Below, one piece after another: positions 61,031-64,000 of a stretch of 64,000 bases of DNA. The position numbers were made by a program, and so were the translations under genes. Under the pieces are notes generated by a model that was not told the origin of the DNA, made no database searches, and saw only the letters and a list, made by a program, of their open reading frames with translations. Each line of letters starts with the position of its first letter. Positions within the stretch are counted from its first letter, which is position 1. The DNA is from Luteimonas viscosa (GTDB lineage: Bacteria; Pseudomonadota; Gammaproteobacteria; Xanthomonadales; Xanthomonadaceae), in assembly GCF_008244685.1 (NCBI RefSeq), contig NZ_VTFT01000001.1, positions 1,653,248 to 1,717,247 of the forward strand, given 5' to 3'.

Positions 61031-64000
61031 TCAGGGCACCACGAAGACCACCGCGGTGCGGGCGGGCACGTGGAAGGTGCCGCTGCCGCGGTCGTAGCGC
61101 GCGGCAGCGGCGCGGCGGTCGGCGGCGTCGCGGGCGCGGTGCACGGGATGCAGGCGGTAGCCCTTTTCCGCCTCGGCGGCGATCGGCAGCGCGTGCGCAC
61201 GCTTGTCGACGTTGACCAGGTAGACCAGCTCGCGGAAGTTCGCTCCCGGATAGCCGCGGCCGTCGAGGTGCGCCACCAGCACCGTGGGCTCCTGGGCGCT
61301 GCCGGTGTTGTGGAAGCGCAGACGCTGTTCGATGTCGTCGGCGGTGCGCATGCGCAGCAGGGTGGAACTGGCGCGGATGCGCAGCAGGTCGCGGAACGCG
61401 TCGCGGGTCCAGCGGATGTCGGCCGGCATCGGCACGATCGACGGATCGGCCAGCAGTGGCGCCATCACCGGCCAGTTGTCGCCGTTGTCGGACTGCATCG
61501 GCAGGCCGACGCCGAAGTTGTTGCTCTGGTAAGTCCAGTCGAGCGCGTTGAACCAGTCGCCGCTGTCGTAGCTGTTGCGGTCGAGCGACTTGCTGCGCAG
61601 GGTGTCGATGCCGGCATGGAAGTAGGCCACGCCCTGGCTGAAGGCGGTGATCGCCGCGCCCAGCACCTGCACCCGGGCACGGTCCTCGCGACTGGTCGTG
61701 CGTGGCAGCTTGTAGACGTTGGCATCGAACAGCGTCGGGTTGTCGTGGTTGTCGACGTAGTTCACCACTTCCTGCGGGTCGACCACGTAACCGGCCGGCT
61801 GGCCGTTGTAGTCGATCTGTTCCAGCGGCAGGGTCGCGTCCCAGTGCGTGGTCAGCCGGTAGCTGCGGATCGAGCCGGCGAGGCCCACCTTGATGATGTC
61901 GCCCGACCACATCAGCGCGCTGCGCGGGTGGTTGCCGCCGCTGCCGTTGTCGTCGTAGTGCAGGCCGTTGAGGAAGCCCTGGTTGCGCAGCAGGTCGATG
62001 CCGTTGTCGAAGCCGGACCCGCCGCGCGCGTGGTCGCGGGCGCGGTCGCTGAAGGTGCCGATGCCGGTGCCGTTGAGCGAGAGCTGCGAGGCCTGCACGA
62101 AGCGCGCGCCGTTGGCGACCTCGCCGAAGTTCCAGCCCTCGCCGATCAGCTGCACCGGCCGCCCGGCCGCGGCGTTCACCTCGTCCTGCAGTCGCACCAT
62201 GACTTCGCGCGGCTGGTGACCCATCAGGTCGAAGCGGAACGAGTCGACGTGGTATTGCGTCGCCCACAGCTTGACCGAGTCGATCATGAGCTTGCCCATC
62301 ATCAGGTGCTCGGTGGCGGTGTTCTCGCAGCAGGTGGAGCGCTCGATGCCGCCCTGCGCGTCGAGCCGGTGGTAGTAGCCGGGCACGATCCGGTCGAGCA
62401 CCGACCTCGCGTCCTGGCCCGAGGCGCTGGTGTGGTTGTAGACCACGTCCATGCCCACGCGCAGTCCCGCCGCGTGCAGGGCCATGACCATCGCCCGGAA
62501 CTCGCGCACGCGCGCGGCGCCGTCGCGCGCATCACTGGCGTAGCTGCCTTCGGGCGCGTTGAAGTGCCAGGGATCGTAGCCCCAGTTGAAGCAGTCGCTG
62601 GCGCGGGTGGCGGCGACGGCGGCCTGCTGCGCATCGGAGTCCGGCGCTGCATCGGGGATGTCGGGCGTGGTGCAGCCGGTTTCCGGCACGCTGGCGAAGT
62701 CGTACGCCGGCAGCAGGTGCACGTCGGTCAGCCCCGCCTGCGCCAGCGCGCGCAGGTGGCGCAGGCCGTCTCCGTTGTACTGGGCGAAGGCCAGGTACTT
62801 GCCGCGCAACGGCGCGCGCACGCTGGCGTCGTTGATCGAGAAGTCGCGCACGTGCAGTTCGTAGATCGACATGTCCTCCTGTGCGCGCACCGCGTCGGGG
62901 CTACGATCGCGCGCCCAGCCCGGCGGCATCAGCGTGGGCGAGGACAGGTCGCCGACGTAGCTGCGCTGCGAATCGGCATCGAGGCTGATCGAGTAGGGGT
63001 CGGTGACCAGGTTGCGTACCAGGCCGACGCCGCGCACGAACACCTCGACCGCGTAGCGGTAATGGTCGCCGGCGCGCAGCGCGCGCGTGGCCAGCGACCA
63101 GCTGCCCGTGACGGGATCGAACTGCATCGGCTCGAGCAGCGGCCCGCCACCGCGCGCGCGCTCACCGCACAGCCACACCCGTTGCGCGGTCGGCGCCCAC
63201 AGCCGGAAACGTGCCTGGCCGCGATCGAGCGTCACGCCCAGATCGTCGAGCCCGTCGGCCGCGGCGTAGCGCGCATCCAGGTAGCCGGGCAGCTGGGTGG
63301 TGGTCGCGCCCAGGACGCGACCCTCTTCGTCCTCCTGCACCAGCACCAGTTGCCGGCGCATCAGTCCGGGCAGCGAATCCAGCTGGTCGGCCGGCACCTC
63401 GAGCACGGCGCCCGCGCCCACCCAGCGGAAGCGCTCGGCCACGTCGGCGGGCACCTCGTGCTGCGCCACCTGCAGGTCCAGCGCGCCGTCCGCACCGGCG
63501 ATCGCCACGCCCTTGCGTGCGACGACCTGGCCGGTCGCCGAGTGGTACAGGCGAAAGCGGCCGGAGGTATCGGTGCGTGGCCAGCGCAGCAGGCGTTCGG
63601 ACAGCCAGTAGGCGCGCGCATCGGTGGTCGAGGCGCGCGCGATGTCCGGCGGCAGGGCGAACACGCGCGGTTCCTGCTGCACCAGCCAGGCCTGTCCGCG
63701 ACGATCGGCGATCGACAGCGCGGAGAACACGATGCGGATGTCCGAGGTCCAGCCATCCTTGTTGTCGACGCCGCCGTCCGGGTTCGACGACAGCCCGTGC
63801 AGCACGAAATCGACATGCGTGCGTGCCGCGTCGTCCCGGGGATTGAGTACCGGCAGGTCGAAGGCGACCTCGGCACCATCCTCCGACACCGCGTAGTTCG
63901 GCATCGCCGACAACGGCACCGGGTTGTTCCAGTCGCCGAGCGCGAGGCCGGGCAGCCGCGCCACGTCGATGCCGCTACCGTCCCACAGGTGCAGGCCCCA
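61031..64000 (-). CDS. Pullulanase-type alpha-1,6-glucosidase, N-terminus outside the window
   Basis: A GH13 debranching enzyme; 989 residues are visible, and the gene continues past the window end, which falls exactly on a codon boundary. The first visible residues ([13 protein letters not shown]) resemble a CBM41 starch-binding module, so more such sequence is probably upstream. The GH13 regions are present: DVVYNHTS (I), [10 protein letters not shown] with the nucleophile Asp (II), LIGEGWNF with the acid/base Glu (III) and NYVDNHDN (IV). A C-terminal beta-sandwich follows. It hydrolyses alpha-1,6 branches of pullulan and glycogen-type polymers. Confidence 0.92.
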   Translation of the reverse strand, partial: WGLHLWDGSGIDVARLPGLALGDWNNPVPLSAMPNYAVSEDGAEVAFDLPVLNPRDDAARTHVDFVLHGLSSNPDGGVDNKDGWTSDIRIVFSALSIADRRGQAWLVQQEPRVFALPPDIARASTTDARAYWLSERLLRWPRTDTSGRFRLYHSATGQVVARKGVAIAGADGALDLQVAQHEVPADVAERFRWVGAGAVLEVPADQLDSLPGLMRRQLVLVQEDEEGRVLGATTTQLPGYLDARYAAADGLDDLGVTLDRGQARFRLWAPTAQRVWLCGERARGGGPLLEPMQFDPVTGSWSLATRALRAGDHYRYAVEVFVRGVGLVRNLVTDPYSISLDADSQRSYVGDLSSPTLMPPGWARDRSPDAVRAQEDMSIYELHVRDFSINDASVRAPLRGKYLAFAQYNGDGLRHLRALAQAGLTDVHLLPAYDFASVPETGCTTPDIPDAAPDSDAQQAAVAATRASDCFNWGYDPWHFNAPEGSYASDARDGAARVREFRAMVMALHAAGLRVGMDVVYNHTSASGQDARSVLDRIVPGYYHRLDAQGGIERSTCCENTATEHLMMGKLMIDSVKLWATQYHVDSFRFDLMGHQPREVMVRLQDEVNAAAGRPVQLIGEGWNFGEVANGARFVQASQLSLNGTGIGTFSDRARDHARGGSGFDNGIDLLRNQGFLNGLHYDDNGSGGNHPRSALMWSGDIIKVGLAGSIRSYRLTTHWDATLPLEQIDYNGQPAGYVVDPQEVVNYVDNHDNPTLFDANVYKLPRTTSREDRARVQVLGAAITAFSQGVAYFHAGIDTLRSKSLDRNSYDSGDWFNALDWTYQSNNFGVGLPMQSDNGDNWPVMAPLLADPSIVPMPADIRWTRDAFRDLLRIRASSTLLRMRTADDIEQRLRFHNTGSAQEPTVLVAHLDGRGYPGANFRELVYLVNVDKRAHALPIAAEAEKGYRLHPVHRARDAADRRAAAARYDRGSGTFHVPARTAVVFVVP

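Overview
The window comes from a GC-rich (about 70%) gammaproteobacterium of the Lysobacteraceae/Xanthomonadaceae type, most like Lysobacter or Luteimonas. The support is gene content: a glmS / atp operon / glmU neighbourhood, E2 and E3 of pyruvate dehydrogenase both carrying lipoyl domains, FabA-FabB, a YajQ protein, and many small DUF families typical of xanthomonads (DUF1415, DUF3016, DUF3297, DUF4031, DUF6249). Codon third positions are strongly G/C, so nearly every gene casts long open frames on the other strands; those are ignored. No rRNA, tRNA, CRISPR array, integrase or transposase gene was seen.

Layout. 1-1.2 kb: the end of hemF and yggS. 1.2-3.8 kb: an OprC/NosA-type copper receptor divergent from a small Cys-tailed protein, with two facing FNR/DNR-like boxes between them. 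4-5.8 kb: glmS. 5.8-14.2 kb: one eight-gene plus-strand unit (membrane fusion protein, small coupled ORF, ABC ATPase, two FtsX/MacB-type permeases, DUF4440-like protein, NtrC-family regulator, histidine kinase), preceded by a clear sigma-54 promoter and paired palindromes placed like an NtrC-type enhancer. 14.5-16 kb: glmU. 16-18 kb: gtrA and a P1/DmpA-type peptidase. 18.2-25.8 kb: the complete atpIBEFHAGDC operon on the minus strand, in which the four F1 spacers each hold a heptad-based inverted repeat. 26-33 kb: an outer-membrane protein, the aceF-mscS-lpd unit and an OmpW-type porin. 33-42 kb: housekeeping genes (DMT exporter, prephenate dehydrogenase, yajQ, HAD phosphatase, rsuA, rsmC) and an ECF sigma/anti-sigma pair. 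42-48.7 kb: fabA-fabB, a tandem REP (BIME) array, an S4-domain protein and the ybbA-ybbP/tesA cluster.

48.9-52.1 kb holds the most accessory-looking locus: a 751-residue lipase-like protein with a GHSLAGG nucleophile elbow, encoded just downstream of an ankyrin-repeat lipoprotein. This has the form of an antibacterial lipase effector with a periplasmic immunity protein. A block of about 950 bp, markedly poorer in GC, spans exactly the junction of the two genes. 52.2-54 kb: an L,D-transpeptidase/M23 peptidase pair. 54-58 kb: small conserved genes, including a HipA-like kinase overlapping a DUF3037 gene, and msrB. 58-64 kb: a GAF-GGDEF protein, an S9 peptidase and a pullulanase truncated by the window end.

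The parts that act together are: copper import under a predicted oxygen/NO-responsive control; a self-regulated sigma-54-dependent ABC exporter; ATP synthase; the pyruvate dehydrogenase E2/E3 pair sharing an operon with a mechanosensitive channel; unsaturated fatty acid synthesis (FabA/FabB); and cell-wall remodelling.
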